Of a stretch of DNA of 64,000 nt, positions 37,076 to 46,254 are shown one piece after another. Made by a program: the position numbers and the translations under genes. The stretch comes from Salinirubrum litoreum (GTDB lineage Archaea; Halobacteriota; Halobacteria; Halobacteriales; Haloferacaceae). The first letter of the stretch is position 1. Every line of letters starts with the position of its first letter. The notes below the pieces were generated by a model. The model worked only from the letters and a program-made list of their open reading frames with translations, made no database searches and had not been told where the DNA came from. The stretch is taken from positions 1,116,001-1,180,000 of the forward strand of contig NZ_JAJCVJ010000001.1 in assembly GCF_020567425.1 (NCBI RefSeq), written 5' to 3'.

Positions 37076-37975
37076 TTACGCCTCGATGATCTCGTCGTCG
37101 TCGAACTCGGGGATCACCATCGACCCCTCCAGCGTCGTCACGGCCCGGCCACCCACGCGCACCTCGTCACCCACGCGAACCGACACTACACCCGGGCGGT
37201 CCACGAAGTGGCCCTGTTCGAAGGTCATCTCGTCGGGCAGGTCGTCGAACGCGCCGACGTGCCGGAGGTACGCGCCGCAGGCACCACTGGCCGTCCCGGT
37301 CACCGGGTCCTCCGGGACGCCCGCGCCGGGGACGAAACACCGCCCGTGGAGCGTCGAGTCCGCTCCCAGCGCGTCGAACGTGAAGGCGTAGACGCCGACT
37401 GCGTCGTGCGCCTCGGCGAGCGCCTCGATCGCGGCGAAGTCCGGGTCGGCGTTGCCGAGGTGTTCGAGGAAGTTCACCGGCACCAGCAGAAACGCCATCC
37501 CCGTCGAGGCGACGGCCGGCGGCACGTCGGCCGCCACGTCCCGGAACGCGGCGGGGTCGATCCCCAGGGCGTCCCCGACCTCGGCCCAGTCGAGGTCGAC
37601 CTGCCGAACCGTCGGCTGATCCTGTGTCATCCACACTCTGTCGTCCTCGCCGATCTCGATCTCCAACACGCCGACGTTCGTCTCCAAGGTGTGCGTCCCG
37701 CGCTCGATCACCCCGTCCTCGTGGAGGTGCGCGTGGCTGGCGATCGTCGCGTGTCCACAGAGCGCGACCTCCTGTGTCGGCGTGAAGTACCGAACCCGTC
37801 GGTCTGCCGACCCACTCGACTGGAGGAAGGCCGTCTCGCTGACCGCGAGTTCCCGCGCGATGGCTTGCATCTGCTCGGCCGACAGGCCGTCGGCGTCCGG
37901 GACGACCCCGGCCGCGTTGCCGGCCGTCGGCTCTGTGGTGAACGCATCGACGAGGAGCGTGCGCCGCGTGTCCAT
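37076..37975 (-). CDS. PhzF family isomerase
   Basis: 299-residue diaminopimelate-epimerase-fold protein. The catalytic Glu is in ELAVSETAFL (about 44), with ARYFTP-like VRYFTPTQEVALCGHAT (about 60-76) as the family hallmark. The second half has PGAGVPEDPVTGTASGACGAY (about 215-235). The N-terminus is LVDAFTTEPTAGNAAGV. PhzF-like isomerases act on varied cyclic dienes or amino acids; the substrate is unknown here. It is convergent with element copy 4. Confidence 0.9.
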   Translation of the reverse strand: MDTRRTLLVDAFTTEPTAGNAAGVVPDADGLSAEQMQAIARELAVSETAFLQSSGSADRRVRYFTPTQEVALCGHATIASHAHLHEDGVIERGTHTLETNVGVLEIEIGEDDRVWMTQDQPTVRQVDLDWAEVGDALGIDPAAFRDVAADVPPAVASTGMAFLLVPVNFLEHLGNADPDFAAIEALAEAHDAVGVYAFTFDALGADSTLHGRCFVPGAGVPEDPVTGTASGACGAYLRHVGAFDDLPDEMTFEQGHFVDRPGVVSVRVGDEVRVGGRAVTTLEGSMVIPEFDDDEIIEA

Positions 37976-38106
37976 GCAGGCCGTTCAGCGGGGCGTGGGT
38001 TCAATCCTGCGCTCCGGCGGCCCCGCAGATCCCCGCCGGGCCGCCCGGTGACGGGCGACGTTACTCGGTTTCGACTCAATTTCTTGCAGAGGAAACCTGC
38101 CGGAAG

Positions 38107-38116
38107 CTTCTTTAGG
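38107..38116 (+). promoter_or_regulatory. ppsA TATA box
   Basis: cttctttagg, centred about 28 nt before ATG 38141. Confidence 0.5.
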
Positions 38117-38140
38117 TCGCTTCCAGCAGAGACAGACGTA

Positions 38141-40507
38141 ATGGCTGTACGCTGGCTGGAAGACATACGGTCCGGCGATCTGGACGCCGTCGGCGGGAAG
38201 GCGGCCTCGCTCGGGGAACTGACCGGCGCGGGTCTGCCGGTGCCGCCCGGGTTCGTCGTCACGGCCGACACCTACCGGTCGTTCATTCAGGAAGCGGGTA
38301 TCGACGACGAACTGTTCGCGGCGATGGACATCGACCCCGAAGACTCCGGTGCACTCGCCGAGGCGCAGCGCCGCGCCGAGGAACTCATCACCGGGACCGA
38401 GTTCCCCGACGACGTGAGAGCGGAGATTCTCGACGCCTACGAGTCGCTCGGTGACGGTGAGGAGTTCGTGGCGGTCCGGTCGTCCGCGACCGCCGAGGAC
38501 CTCCCGGACGCCTCCTTCGCCGGCCAACAGGAGACGTTCCTCAACATCACCGAAGACGACCTGCTGGATCGCGTCCGCGACTGCTGGGCCTCGCTGTTCT
38601 CACAGCGGGCGATCTACTACCGCACCCGACAGGGGTTCCCGCACGACCAGGTCGACATCGCGGTCGTCGTCCAGCAGATGGTCGACGCCGACCAGTCGGG
38701 CGTGATGTTCACCTCCCACCCCTCCACCGGCGAACCGCGCGTGATCATCGAGGCCGCGTGGGGACTCGGCGAGGCGGTCGTCTCCGGCGCTGTCTCTCCG
38801 GACAACTACGTCGTCTCCCGCGAGCACCGCACCGTCGACGAGGTGACGGTCGCCGACAAGAAACTGATGCACGTGAAAGATCCCGAGACCGGCGCGACCA
38901 GCGAGGTGCCGGTGCCGGAGGACCGCAGAGAGAAGCGAGTCCTCTCGGACGAGGACCTCCGGCGACTCGTCGATCTGGGCGAACGCGTCGAGGAGCACTA
39001 CGGCACCCCGCAGGACGTGGAGTGGGCGATGGTGGACGACGAGATACTCATGCTCCAGTCCCGGCCGATCACGACGATCTCCGAGTCGAACCCCGCCGGA
39101 AAGGCCGAGGACTCCAGTGCCTTCGCCAACGGGGGCGTGGACGTCTCGGGCGAGAACGGGGAGTCGACCGCGAACGCCGACACGACCGCGGGCGAGAACG
39201 GCGACGCGTCGGCTTCGGCCGACGCCGACAGCGGCGACACCCTGCTGAAAGGGCTCGGCGCGAGTCCCGGCATCGTCTCGGGACCGGTCAGAATCGTCGA
39301 GAAACTCGACCAACTCGACAAGGTCGAGGAGGGCGACATCATCGTCACCGAGATGACGATGCCGGACATGGTGCCGGCGATGAAGCGCGCGGTCGGCATC
39401 GTCACCGACGAGGGCGGGATGACCAGCCACGCCGCCATCGTCTCCCGCGAACTCGGCGTCCCGGCGGTCGTCGGCACCGGGAGCGCGACCCGGCAACTGC
39501 GGGACGGCCAGCGGATCACGATGGACGGCGACAAGGGGACCATCCGGGCCGGCGAGGTCACAGAACCCGAGGTCGAACACGATCCGGTCGAGGAGGTCAG
39601 GCCGCAGTCGCCCGTCAAGCCGATGACCGCGACCGAGGTGAAGGTCAACGTCTCGATCCCGGAGGCCGCAGAGCGCGCGGCCGCGACCGGCGCGGACGGC
39701 GTCGGCCTCCTCCGGATCGAACACATGGTGCTGTCGCTGGGCCAGACACCGGACCGGTACGTCGCGGAACACGGCGAGAAGGCGTTCGTGGACGAGATCG
39801 TGCGTGGCGTCCGGGCCGTGGCGGACGAGTTCTACCCCCGGCCGGTTCGCGTGCGGACGCTGGACGCCCCGACCGACGAGTTCCGGCAACTGGAGGGTGG
39901 CGACGACGAACCACACGAACACAACCCGATGCTCGGCTACCGGGGCATCCGCCGGAGTCTCGACCAACCGGAGACCTTCGCCTACGAGTTACAGGCGTTC
40001 CGCCGCCTCTACGACATGGGCTACGACAACGTCGAGATCATGTTCCCGCTGGTCAACGACGCCGAGGACGTCCACCGAGCGGTGCAACTCCTGCGCGAGC
40101 AGGGCATCGACCCCGACCGCCGGACGTGGGGCGTGATGGTCGAGACGCCCGCCAGCGCGCTCGGGATCGAGTCACTGGCCGAGGCCGGCATCGACTTCGC
40201 CTCCTTCGGGACGAACGACCTGACGCAGTACACCCTCGCGGTCGACCGGAACAACGAGCACGTCGCCGACCGGTTCGACGAACTCCACCCCGCCGTGCTG
40301 GAGTTGATCGGGTCGACCATCGAGACCTGCCGCGAGTTGGGCGTCGACACCAGTATCTGCGGGCAGGCCGGGTCGAAGCCCGAGATGGTACGGTTCCTCG
40401 TCGAGCAGGGGGTCAGTTCGATCTCGGCGAACATCGACGCGGTGCGTGACGTCCAACACGAGGTCAAGCGCGTCGAACAGAAACTGTTGCTCGACTCGGT
40501 GCGGTAG
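38141..40507 (+). CDS. ppsA: Phosphoenolpyruvate synthase
   Basis: 788 residues. It converts pyruvate + ATP to PEP, the first committed step of gluconeogenesis. An ATP-grasp domain (1-315) has VGGKAASLGELTGAGLPVPPG, RSSATAEDLPDASFAGQQET and GVMFTSHPSTGEPR. The phosphohistidine swivel has GGMTSHAAIVSRELGVPAVVGTG-type sequence (catalytic His near 428). The PEP-binding domain has GYRGIRRSL, IMFPLV, GVMVETPASAL, FGTNDLTQYTLAVDR and SICGQAG. A low-complexity Ala/Asp/Glu/Gly linker (about 320-368) separates ATP-grasp and swivel. It is preceded by a TATA box at leaderless distance. Confidence 0.96.
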   Translation: MAVRWLEDIRSGDLDAVGGKAASLGELTGAGLPVPPGFVVTADTYRSFIQEAGIDDELFAAMDIDPEDSGALAEAQRRAEELITGTEFPDDVRAEILDAYESLGDGEEFVAVRSSATAEDLPDASFAGQQETFLNITEDDLLDRVRDCWASLFSQRAIYYRTRQGFPHDQVDIAVVVQQMVDADQSGVMFTSHPSTGEPRVIIEAAWGLGEAVVSGAVSPDNYVVSREHRTVDEVTVADKKLMHVKDPETGATSEVPVPEDRREKRVLSDEDLRRLVDLGERVEEHYGTPQDVEWAMVDDEILMLQSRPITTISESNPAGKAEDSSAFANGGVDVSGENGESTANADTTAGENGDASASADADSGDTLLKGLGASPGIVSGPVRIVEKLDQLDKVEEGDIIVTEMTMPDMVPAMKRAVGIVTDEGGMTSHAAIVSRELGVPAVVGTGSATRQLRDGQRITMDGDKGTIRAGEVTEPEVEHDPVEEVRPQSPVKPMTATEVKVNVSIPEAAERAAATGADGVGLLRIEHMVLSLGQTPDRYVAEHGEKAFVDEIVRGVRAVADEFYPRPVRVRTLDAPTDEFRQLEGGDDEPHEHNPMLGYRGIRRSLDQPETFAYELQAFRRLYDMGYDNVEIMFPLVNDAEDVHRAVQLLREQGIDPDRRTWGVMVETPASALGIESLAEAGIDFASFGTNDLTQYTLAVDRNNEHVADRFDELHPAVLELIGSTIETCRELGVDTSICGQAGSKPEMVRFLVEQGVSSISANIDAVRDVQHEVKRVEQKLLLDSVR

Positions 40508-40581
40508 GCGTCGGCGTCCCGTCGCCGACGCCGCTCCGCTCGGGAGAAAGCACTTACCGCGCTCCGCCGACCCACTACGTG

Positions 40582-41352
40582 ATGGTCCCCGCCGCCCTCC
40601 CCCGGTACCGGCCGGTCTCCCTCCCCGCCGCGCCGGCACTCACGGCTCGCCTCGCACAGGTCGCACTCGCAGTGACGATTCTCGCCGGCCCGACGCGCGC
40701 CGACGGGATTCTCCTGCCGCACTACGGACTCGCGGTGCTGCTCCTGCCGGATGCCCTCGACCGAGTCACCGGAGTCTCACTGCCGCCGGCACACCGCCTG
40801 TGGATCGCGGGCGGCATCGCACTCCACCCGTTCGGCGCGTTGTACGGCTACTACGACACGGTCTGGTGGTGGGACCACCTCGCACACGCGGCCTCGGCGT
40901 CGTTGCTCGCCGCCGGACTGTACGCCTGTTGGCTCGCGGTCGGACGACTGCGAACCGGCGGGGATACCCTCCCAAAGATCGGCGTCGCCGGTCACCTCGC
41001 GGTGTTCGCGCTGGTCCTGAGCGGGGGCGTCGGCTGGGAGGTGTTCGAGGCCCACACGACCGCGCTGGTCGTCTACGGCCCGACCGACACTCGACTCGAT
41101 CTGGTGTTCGACGTGGTCGGCTGGGCACTCCTCGCCCCGGTCGCCCGTCGGGTGGTCGGCGACGTGCCCGCGGGACTCGCACGACGGTTCGGCGGCGGGA
41201 CCGACGACCGGCAGGAGAACGACACTCGCAGTGCCCGGGGACGAGGCGACCGGCCACGTGATGACCGAGGACGAGGCGACCGGCCACGTGATGACCGAGG
41301 ACGAGACGACAACCCGCGTGACGACGCGTCGAAAGTCGATCCGGCCGACTGA
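40582..41352 (+). CDS. Polytopic membrane protein (DUF2238-like) with repeat tail
   Basis: 256 residues from ATG 40582 (GTG 40579 also possible). Six or so transmembrane helices in residues 18-205, with GALYGYYDTVWWWDHLAHA (about 94-112), FALVLSGGVGWEVFEAH and DTRLDLVFDVVGWALLAP, matching YjdF/DUF2238-type proteins. The C-terminal 50 residues are a hydrophilic Arg/Asp tail coded by 30-bp tandem repeats (GRGDRPRDDR repeated). Function unknown. Confidence 0.78.
   Translation: MVPAALPRYRPVSLPAAPALTARLAQVALAVTILAGPTRADGILLPHYGLAVLLLPDALDRVTGVSLPPAHRLWIAGGIALHPFGALYGYYDTVWWWDHLAHAASASLLAAGLYACWLAVGRLRTGGDTLPKIGVAGHLAVFALVLSGGVGWEVFEAHTTALVVYGPTDTRLDLVFDVVGWALLAPVARRVVGDVPAGLARRFGGGTDDRQENDTRSARGRGDRPRDDRGRGDRPRDDRGRDDNPRDDASKVDPAD
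41239..41328 (+). repeat. 30-bp tandem repeat inside the DUF2238-like gene
   Basis: Two identical 30-bp units (41239-41268 and 41269-41298) and a third degenerate one (41299-41328). Each encodes ten residues, so copy-number change keeps the frame. Confidence 0.9.
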
Positions 41353-41481
41353 GGCTCACACGTCTCTGCTGCCGACTCCCACCAGTCGCTTCGCACGGCT
41401 CTCGCCGATCCCGAAATCCGCACGCCTCTTGCCGACTCGTTCATCCACACGCCTTTTGCCGAACCCTGCGAAGGCCCGCGT

Positions 41482-42402
41482 ATGCCGACAATCGAGGAGA
41501 AGCGAGTCTACACCGAGTCGGCCGGCACGGTCGAACTCGCGGTCGCTACCGACCTCGGACTGGTGGTCGTCGACGTCTCCGACGACTTCGTGGGGGAGTT
41601 CGGCATCGCACTGCGAGAACCCTGCCGTGACGTGACGAGCGTCGACGGCGCACTCGCGGTGGCGACCGACGAGGACGTATTGGTCGCCCCGCCCGAGTCG
41701 GAGACGTTCGCGCCGACCGCCTTCGGCCCGGCGGCGAGCGTCGCGGCCGACGACGGCGACCTGCTCGCGCTCTCGCCCGACGGGACGGTCGGTCGACTCG
41801 CCGACTTGCACGAGGTGCTGGCGACCGGTGAGGAGACCGGCGGGGACACAGAGGACGCCGAAGACGGCGAGGAGGCGAGCCTCGGCGCGCCGGACCACGA
41901 GGGCTGGCGCGAACTCGGACAGGTCGACGGCGGCCGCCGACTCGACGGGAACCTTCTGGCCGCAGAGGGCGGCGTCTACCGCGTCGGCGACGACCTCGTC
42001 CACGCCGGACTGGACGACGTGCGGGACGTGGCGAGCGCGGGCGTCCCGCGCTGTGCGACCGGTGCGGGTCTCTACCGCCTCGGAAACGGCTGGCTGGACG
42101 ACCTGTCGGGCGACTTCCGCCTGGTCGCCGGGAGCGTCGACGGCCGGGCGAACGCGGTCGGCGTCGTGGACGACGGCGGCAGTACCGAGGCGACCGCCGG
42201 CGAGGAGCGACTGTTCGCGGTCGACGACGGAGAGTGGCGGGCAGTCGAGTCCCCGGTTCCGGAGGCGGTCGCGGCCGTGGCTCACGGCGAGGCCGCGACC
42301 TACGTCGTGAGCGAGAGCGGGACGCTGGCGGTCGACGCGGGCGACGGCTGGCGGACGCAGACGCTGGGCGTCCGAGGTGTCGCCGCGCTGACGGTCAGGT
42401 GA
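41482..42402 (+). CDS. HVO_0234-family beta-propeller protein
   Basis: 306 residues. Opens MPTIEEKRVYTESAGTVELAVATDLGLVVVD, then a run of short beta repeats with recurring G-x-x-x-A/V-V patterns. A charged insert (TGEETGGDTEDAEDGEE, about 115-131) loops out. It matches the haloarchaeal HVO_0234-type propeller family, typically adjacent to PRPP synthetase as here (42-bp gap). Role unknown; conserved pairing suggests a link to nucleotide metabolism. An in-frame cttttgcc box precedes the ATG. Confidence 0.78.
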   Translation: MPTIEEKRVYTESAGTVELAVATDLGLVVVDVSDDFVGEFGIALREPCRDVTSVDGALAVATDEDVLVAPPESETFAPTAFGPAASVAADDGDLLALSPDGTVGRLADLHEVLATGEETGGDTEDAEDGEEASLGAPDHEGWRELGQVDGGRRLDGNLLAAEGGVYRVGDDLVHAGLDDVRDVASAGVPRCATGAGLYRLGNGWLDDLSGDFRLVAGSVDGRANAVGVVDDGGSTEATAGEERLFAVDDGEWRAVESPVPEAVAAVAHGEAATYVVSESGTLAVDAGDGWRTQTLGVRGVAALTVR

Positions 42403-42444
42403 CGAACGAAAAGCGGTTTAGCCCCGCACGGAGTGGTCCCGCAC

Positions 42445-43305
42445 ATGATCGTAGCCGGCTCCGACTCACAGGCGCTCGCCGGGGCACTCGCCCGCGAGAC
42501 CGGCGACACGCTGGCGGTCGCGGAGTATGACCGCTTCCCAGACGGCGAACTGCTCGTCGAGATACCGGACCTCACAGACACGACGCCCGACCGCGCGGTG
42601 ATCGTCGCGGGGACGCTCAGCGCCGAGGCGCACGTCGAACTGCTCCAGTTGCAGGACGCTGTCCGGGAAGCCGGCGCGAGCGAGGTCGTCACGGTCCTGC
42701 CGTACATGGGGTACTCCCGACAGGACGCCGCGTTCAAAGCCGGGCAGCCCATCTCTGCACGGGCGGTCGCGCGGGCCGTCTCGACCGGCACCGACCGGGT
42801 GGTGCTGGTCACGCCCCACGAACCGGCCATCGCGGACTTCTTCGACGTTCCGGTCGACATCGTCGACGCCGCGCCGCGACTCGCCGCACCACTGCCCGGT
42901 GACCTCGCCGACCCGCTGTTCCTCGCGCCTGACGAGGGGGCCATCGACCTCGCTGAGACGGTCAAGAGAGCCTACGGCGCGGGGACGACCGACTACTTCG
43001 AGAAGGAGCGGGACTACGACACCGGCGAGGTGACGGTGACGCCGAGCGCCGCGCCGGTCGAGGACCGGGACGTGGTGTTGGTGGACGACATCGTCGCCAC
43101 CGGGTCGACGATGTCGGAGTCCATCGCGGTGTTGAACGACCGGGGTGCGGGTCGGGTGATCGTCACCTGCGTCCACGCGCTGCTGGCTCGGAACGCTCGG
43201 TCGAAGTTGTCGGCGGCAGGAGTCGCGGGCATCTACGCGACCGACACGGTGGAGCGTGACGTGAGTGCCGTGAGTGCGGCACCCTCGGTCGCGGCGGTGC
43301 TGTGA
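42445..43305 (+). CDS. prs: Ribose-phosphate pyrophosphokinase
   Basis: 286-residue archaeal PRPP synthetase producing the ribose donor for purines, pyrimidines, His and Trp. ATP-site motif YMGYSRQDAAFKAGQPIS (about 90-107). Flexible catalytic loop DYFEKERDYDTGEV (about 182-195). PRPP-binding loop DVVLVDDIVATGSTM (about 211-225). N-terminal FPDGELLVEIPD is typical. Length fits archaeal homologues (about 280-290). It follows the HVO_0234-type gene. Confidence 0.96.
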   Translation: MIVAGSDSQALAGALARETGDTLAVAEYDRFPDGELLVEIPDLTDTTPDRAVIVAGTLSAEAHVELLQLQDAVREAGASEVVTVLPYMGYSRQDAAFKAGQPISARAVARAVSTGTDRVVLVTPHEPAIADFFDVPVDIVDAAPRLAAPLPGDLADPLFLAPDEGAIDLAETVKRAYGAGTTDYFEKERDYDTGEVTVTPSAAPVEDRDVVLVDDIVATGSTMSESIAVLNDRGAGRVIVTCVHALLARNARSKLSAAGVAGIYATDTVERDVSAVSAAPSVAAVL

Positions 43306-43314
43306 GCAGTTGCC

Positions 43315-43581
43315 TCAGGCGTCGGTGTCGCTCTCCGCGTTCGCACGGTACGCGCGGAGTCGGGGCCGGAACTCGTGGTAGCCGACGACGTAGATGCCGG
43401 CGTACAGCGCGACGATACCCATGAAGATGAACCACACACCGAGCGTCGTCTCACCGGCACCGAGTGACTGGAGGCCGAGTCGTTCGAGTTCGATACCGAC
43501 GAGCGACAGCACCCCGGAACCGACCGCGAAGAACAACAGGGGTGCCATCTCCACGGCGGTCTCGATCAGGAGTTCGAGCAT
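43315..43581 (-). CDS. Two-helix membrane protein
   Basis: 88 residues from ATG 43581; the longer frame to 43611 adds only basic residues. Helix 1 (about 1-30, LLIETAVEMAPLLFFAVGSGVL) and helix 2 (about 45-68, GVWFIFMGIVALYAGIYVVGY) are separated by a short loop. A basic/acidic cytosolic tail ends the protein. No family recognised. Convergent with prs. Confidence 0.65.
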   Translation of the reverse strand: MLELLIETAVEMAPLLFFAVGSGVLSLVGIELERLGLQSLGAGETTLGVWFIFMGIVALYAGIYVVGYHEFRPRLRAYRANAESDTDA

Positions 43582-43702
43582 ACCCGACGGGAGCCGACGC
43601 CGGTAAGTCACTCTTTCGCTGTCGGCAGATTCCCGCTGGGACCGACTCGTCCGATCCGTGAGGGCCGAAAGCGACTTGATGAACTCCCGAGTACCGGCGC
43701 GT

Positions 43703-43930
43703 ATGCCACGCTACGGCAGACTGGACTACCCGACACTGACGAAACGCGGCTTCGGACTCGGCATCGGGCTGTTTCTGCTCGGCGCACTCGGCGAGGTCGT
43801 CGGCCACTCGCTGTACGGGACGCTCCCGGCGTGGGAGGCCACGCTGTTCTTCGATCTGGAGGTCGTCGGCGTCCTGCTCGCGCTGTTCGCGCCGCTATTG
43901 TTCGGCGTCGTCATGCCACTGACCGAGTAG
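43703..43930 (+). CDS. Two-helix membrane protein
   Basis: 75 residues. MPRYGRLDYPTLTKRGFGLG is an N-terminal basic segment before helix 1 (LGIGLFLLGALGEVVGHSL). Helix 2 is FFDLEVVGVLLALFAPLLFGVVMPL. It resembles small haloarchaeal membrane proteins located before uracil-DNA glycosylase genes, which starts here 5 bp after its stop, so they are likely one transcript. Confidence 0.65.
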   Translation: MPRYGRLDYPTLTKRGFGLGIGLFLLGALGEVVGHSLYGTLPAWEATLFFDLEVVGVLLALFAPLLFGVVMPLTE

Positions 43931-43935
43931 CCGCG

Positions 43936-44577
43936 ATGGCGACGTTCCCCGACCCCGACGAGCGCCTGGTGATCGAGGCTGGCTGTGCGCGCTGTCCGGC
44001 GCTCGCCGAGTCGCGCGAGTGCATCTCGTGGGGGGTCGGCCCGCAGGACGCCGACGTGGTTGTCGTCGGCGAGGCACCGGGTGCGGGCGACCCAGACGCC
44101 GACCAGTGGCGCGGCGGGAACTGGACCGGGATGGCCTACACGACCCGGCACTCCGGTCGTCGGATCCGGGAGACGATGGCAGAGGTGGGCTACGCGGAGC
44201 GGACCGTCTACACGAACGCGGTGAAGTGTTTCCCGAGCGACGGCGCGGGGTCGAACCGCGAGCCGACCGCCGCAGAGCGCGAGACGTGTCGGTCACACCT
44301 GCTGGCGGAGGTGGAGGCCGTGGAGCCTGCCGTGGTGGTGACGACCGGGAAACACGCCACGCAGTCCGTGTTGTCTGCCGAGGGGCACGAGGTGTCGGGG
44401 TTCGTGGACTCGGTGTTGAAACCGGTGGACTGTGACTCGCTGGGTGTGACAGTGGTTCCGTTGCTGCATCCCTCGTATCGGGACGTGTGGCTCGGGCGGC
44501 TGGATACCTCGTTGTCGGCGTATCGTGGCGAGTTGCGGGACGTACTGGATGGTCTCGTCGATGGGGCGGGCGATTGA
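43936..44577 (+). CDS. Uracil-DNA glycosylase, [4Fe-4S] type (family 4/5-like)
   Basis: 213-residue base-excision repair enzyme removing uracil from DNA. Active-site motif GEAPGAGDPDADQW (about 44-57). Second motif HPSYRDVW (about 178-185). Four cysteines ligating the Fe-S cluster are candidates at CARCPAL (17, 20), CFPS (near 99) and ETCRSHL (near 117). Starts MATFPDPDERLVIEAGCARC. Located 5 bp after a membrane protein gene. Confidence 0.88.
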   Translation: MATFPDPDERLVIEAGCARCPALAESRECISWGVGPQDADVVVVGEAPGAGDPDADQWRGGNWTGMAYTTRHSGRRIRETMAEVGYAERTVYTNAVKCFPSDGAGSNREPTAAERETCRSHLLAEVEAVEPAVVVTTGKHATQSVLSAEGHEVSGFVDSVLKPVDCDSLGVTVVPLLHPSYRDVWLGRLDTSLSAYRGELRDVLDGLVDGAGD

Positions 44578-44589
44578 TCGGGAGTGAGT

Positions 44590-45260
44590 CTCGGCCGCGA
44601 CAACACCAGCACTCCGACTACGACTACGACGAGTACCGCACCGCGAACCGCGACAGCACCGGCACCGCAGCCGCGACCACGACCGCACCAGCACCACAAC
44701 CGCGACCACGACAGCACCTGCAACGCTACTCGATCCGGTACAAACGGACTATTCGACCGCGACAGCACCCGCATCCGCCACCGCACCGCGAACAGCACCG
44801 CACCTCGGCCCTCCCCAGCCTCGGCAGACGCTCTCCGCACCGCCCGCGTCTGCCTCCCTCGCGCGTTTCTCGCGCGCCGGCCGCGACCACAACAGCATCG
44901 CCGCCTTTCCACCGAGACTCACGACACGATACCAGTCGAGAGGGCTGTCGCGCCGACGGTCGCAGGTAGGCCACCGCTGATCCGACTGGTCCACCGGGGG
45001 TTGCACGCGCCTCCGCAGATTCCACCGGGTGGGACTGAAAGGGGCCGGCGGTCTCGTGAACGAAGTGAACGAGACGTTGGAGAGCTTCGCTCTCCAGAAT
45101 CTCGACCCCTCCCGGACGCCCCAAGCACTGGACTGAACGAGAGCCGGCGTGCCGGCTCTCGTGAGGGAAGCGCGCAGGAAGTCCCGGAGGGGTCGAGACG
45201 CCGGGGGCTTTCACCCCACGTCGTCCGCGACCGACTTGACTAAATTCGCACTGACCCACT
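44590..45260 (+). repeat. Dispersed structured element, copy 5
   Basis: Contents: CAGCACCGC-rich segment (44590-44805); CCTCCCCAGCC hairpin block (44810-44862) with perfect stem GGCAGACGC/GCGTCTGCC; domain closed by ACCAGTCG and CGACTGGT (44931-44990), here without internal hairpins; box GTGGGACTGAAAGGGGCC (45029-45046); hairpins TGGAGAGC/GCTCTCCA and CGAGAGCCGGC/GCCGGCTCTCG; stem CTCGACCCCTCC/GGAGGGGTCGAG; terminal box GGGGGCTTTCACC (45203-45215) with a CACGTCGTCCGCGAC tail. It starts 13 bp after the UDG stop and points at the 3' end of the convergent reductase gene. Confidence 0.75.
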
Positions 45261-45366
45261 CGACCGAGTTTTCACCAACCGACTCACCCACGTACCCTGA
45301 TCTGTCGAAACCAAACGGAGCGAAATCCACCCACACAACCGCAAACCAGTACCCTCAGTATCCAGT

Positions 45367-46254
45367 TCAGTTAACACCCAAGTACGCCGACAACGTCTGC
45401 AGATCCGACTCCGTCACCCCGAACGCACCCACGTCGTTGTTCGCGGTCGTGTTGTCGAACTTCAGCGACCGGTACTGGTCCGCGCCCATCGGGAAGCCCG
45501 GAATCTTCCCGGCGACCGACAGCCCCACACCCGCGAGTCCCATCGGGACCGGGATGACGTTGACCGGCCGACCGTCGGCCGAGTGCGCCAGTTTCGCCAC
45601 CTCCGCGAGCGTCAGCACCTCCGGCCCGCCGACGTCGTAGGCCTCGCCGACGTGCGCGTCCTCTTCGACCCCATCGGCCAGCATCGGAGCCAGATCGCCG
45701 ATCCAGATGGGCTGGAAACGCGTCTTCCCGCCACCCGGCAGGGCCGTGACGTAGGGTGGCGCGAGTTTCTTCGTGAAGGGGACGAACTCCCCGCCGTCGC
45801 CGAAGACGACCGAGGGCCGGTAGATCACCCAGTCGAGGTCGGAGTCGCGGACGATCTCCTCCGCCTTCCCCTTCGCCCGGATGTAGGCCGTCTCGCCGGT
45901 CGGGTCCGCACCGAGCGCCGACATCTGGACGAATCGCGACACATCGTGTGCCTCGGCCGCGCGGACGGAGTTCTCGGTACCGCCCCGGTGGATCGTGTCG
46001 TGCATCTCGTCGCCACCGGAGGGTTTGAACAGCGGCGAGAGCGCGACGAGGTTCACCACCGCGTCCTGTCCCTCGAAGTGCGACTCGATGGAGTCGTAGG
46101 CCGTCACGTCGCCCATCGCCGTCGTCACGTCCGCCGGGAGGGCGGCGTCCTCGGGACTGCGAGACAGCGCCGTCACGTCGTGACCGCGCTCCGACAACTC
46201 CCGACACAGGGCCGTTCCGACGAACCCACTGCCACCGACGACTAGCACGTGCAT
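45367..46254 (-). CDS. NDUFA9-like NAD(P)-binding protein
   Basis: 295-residue atypical SDR of the complex-I NDUFA9 subgroup. Starts MHVLVVGGSGFVGTALCREL with the nucleotide-binding GGSGFVG turn. TAMGDVTAYDSIE and VNLVALSPLF follow. SALGADPTGETAYIRAKGKAEE replaces YxxxK with YIRAK, retaining tyrosine and lysine. WVIYRPSVVFGDGGEFV and GGPEVLTLAEVAKL complete the fold. NDUFA9 homologues support respiratory complex I assembly or act as quinone-linked reductases. Promoter in 46255-46402. Confidence 0.88.
   Translation of the reverse strand: MHVLVVGGSGFVGTALCRELSERGHDVTALSRSPEDAALPADVTTAMGDVTAYDSIESHFEGQDAVVNLVALSPLFKPSGGDEMHDTIHRGGTENSVRAAEAHDVSRFVQMSALGADPTGETAYIRAKGKAEEIVRDSDLDWVIYRPSVVFGDGGEFVPFTKKLAPPYVTALPGGGKTRFQPIWIGDLAPMLADGVEEDAHVGEAYDVGGPEVLTLAEVAKLAHSADGRPVNVIPVPMGLAGVGLSVAGKIPGFPMGADQYRSLKFDNTTANNDVGAFGVTESDLQTLSAYLGVN

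Noticed and set aside
37208-38140. In-frame upstream extension of ppsA
   Set aside because: Antisense to phzF; the family N-terminus and TATA box place the start at 38141.
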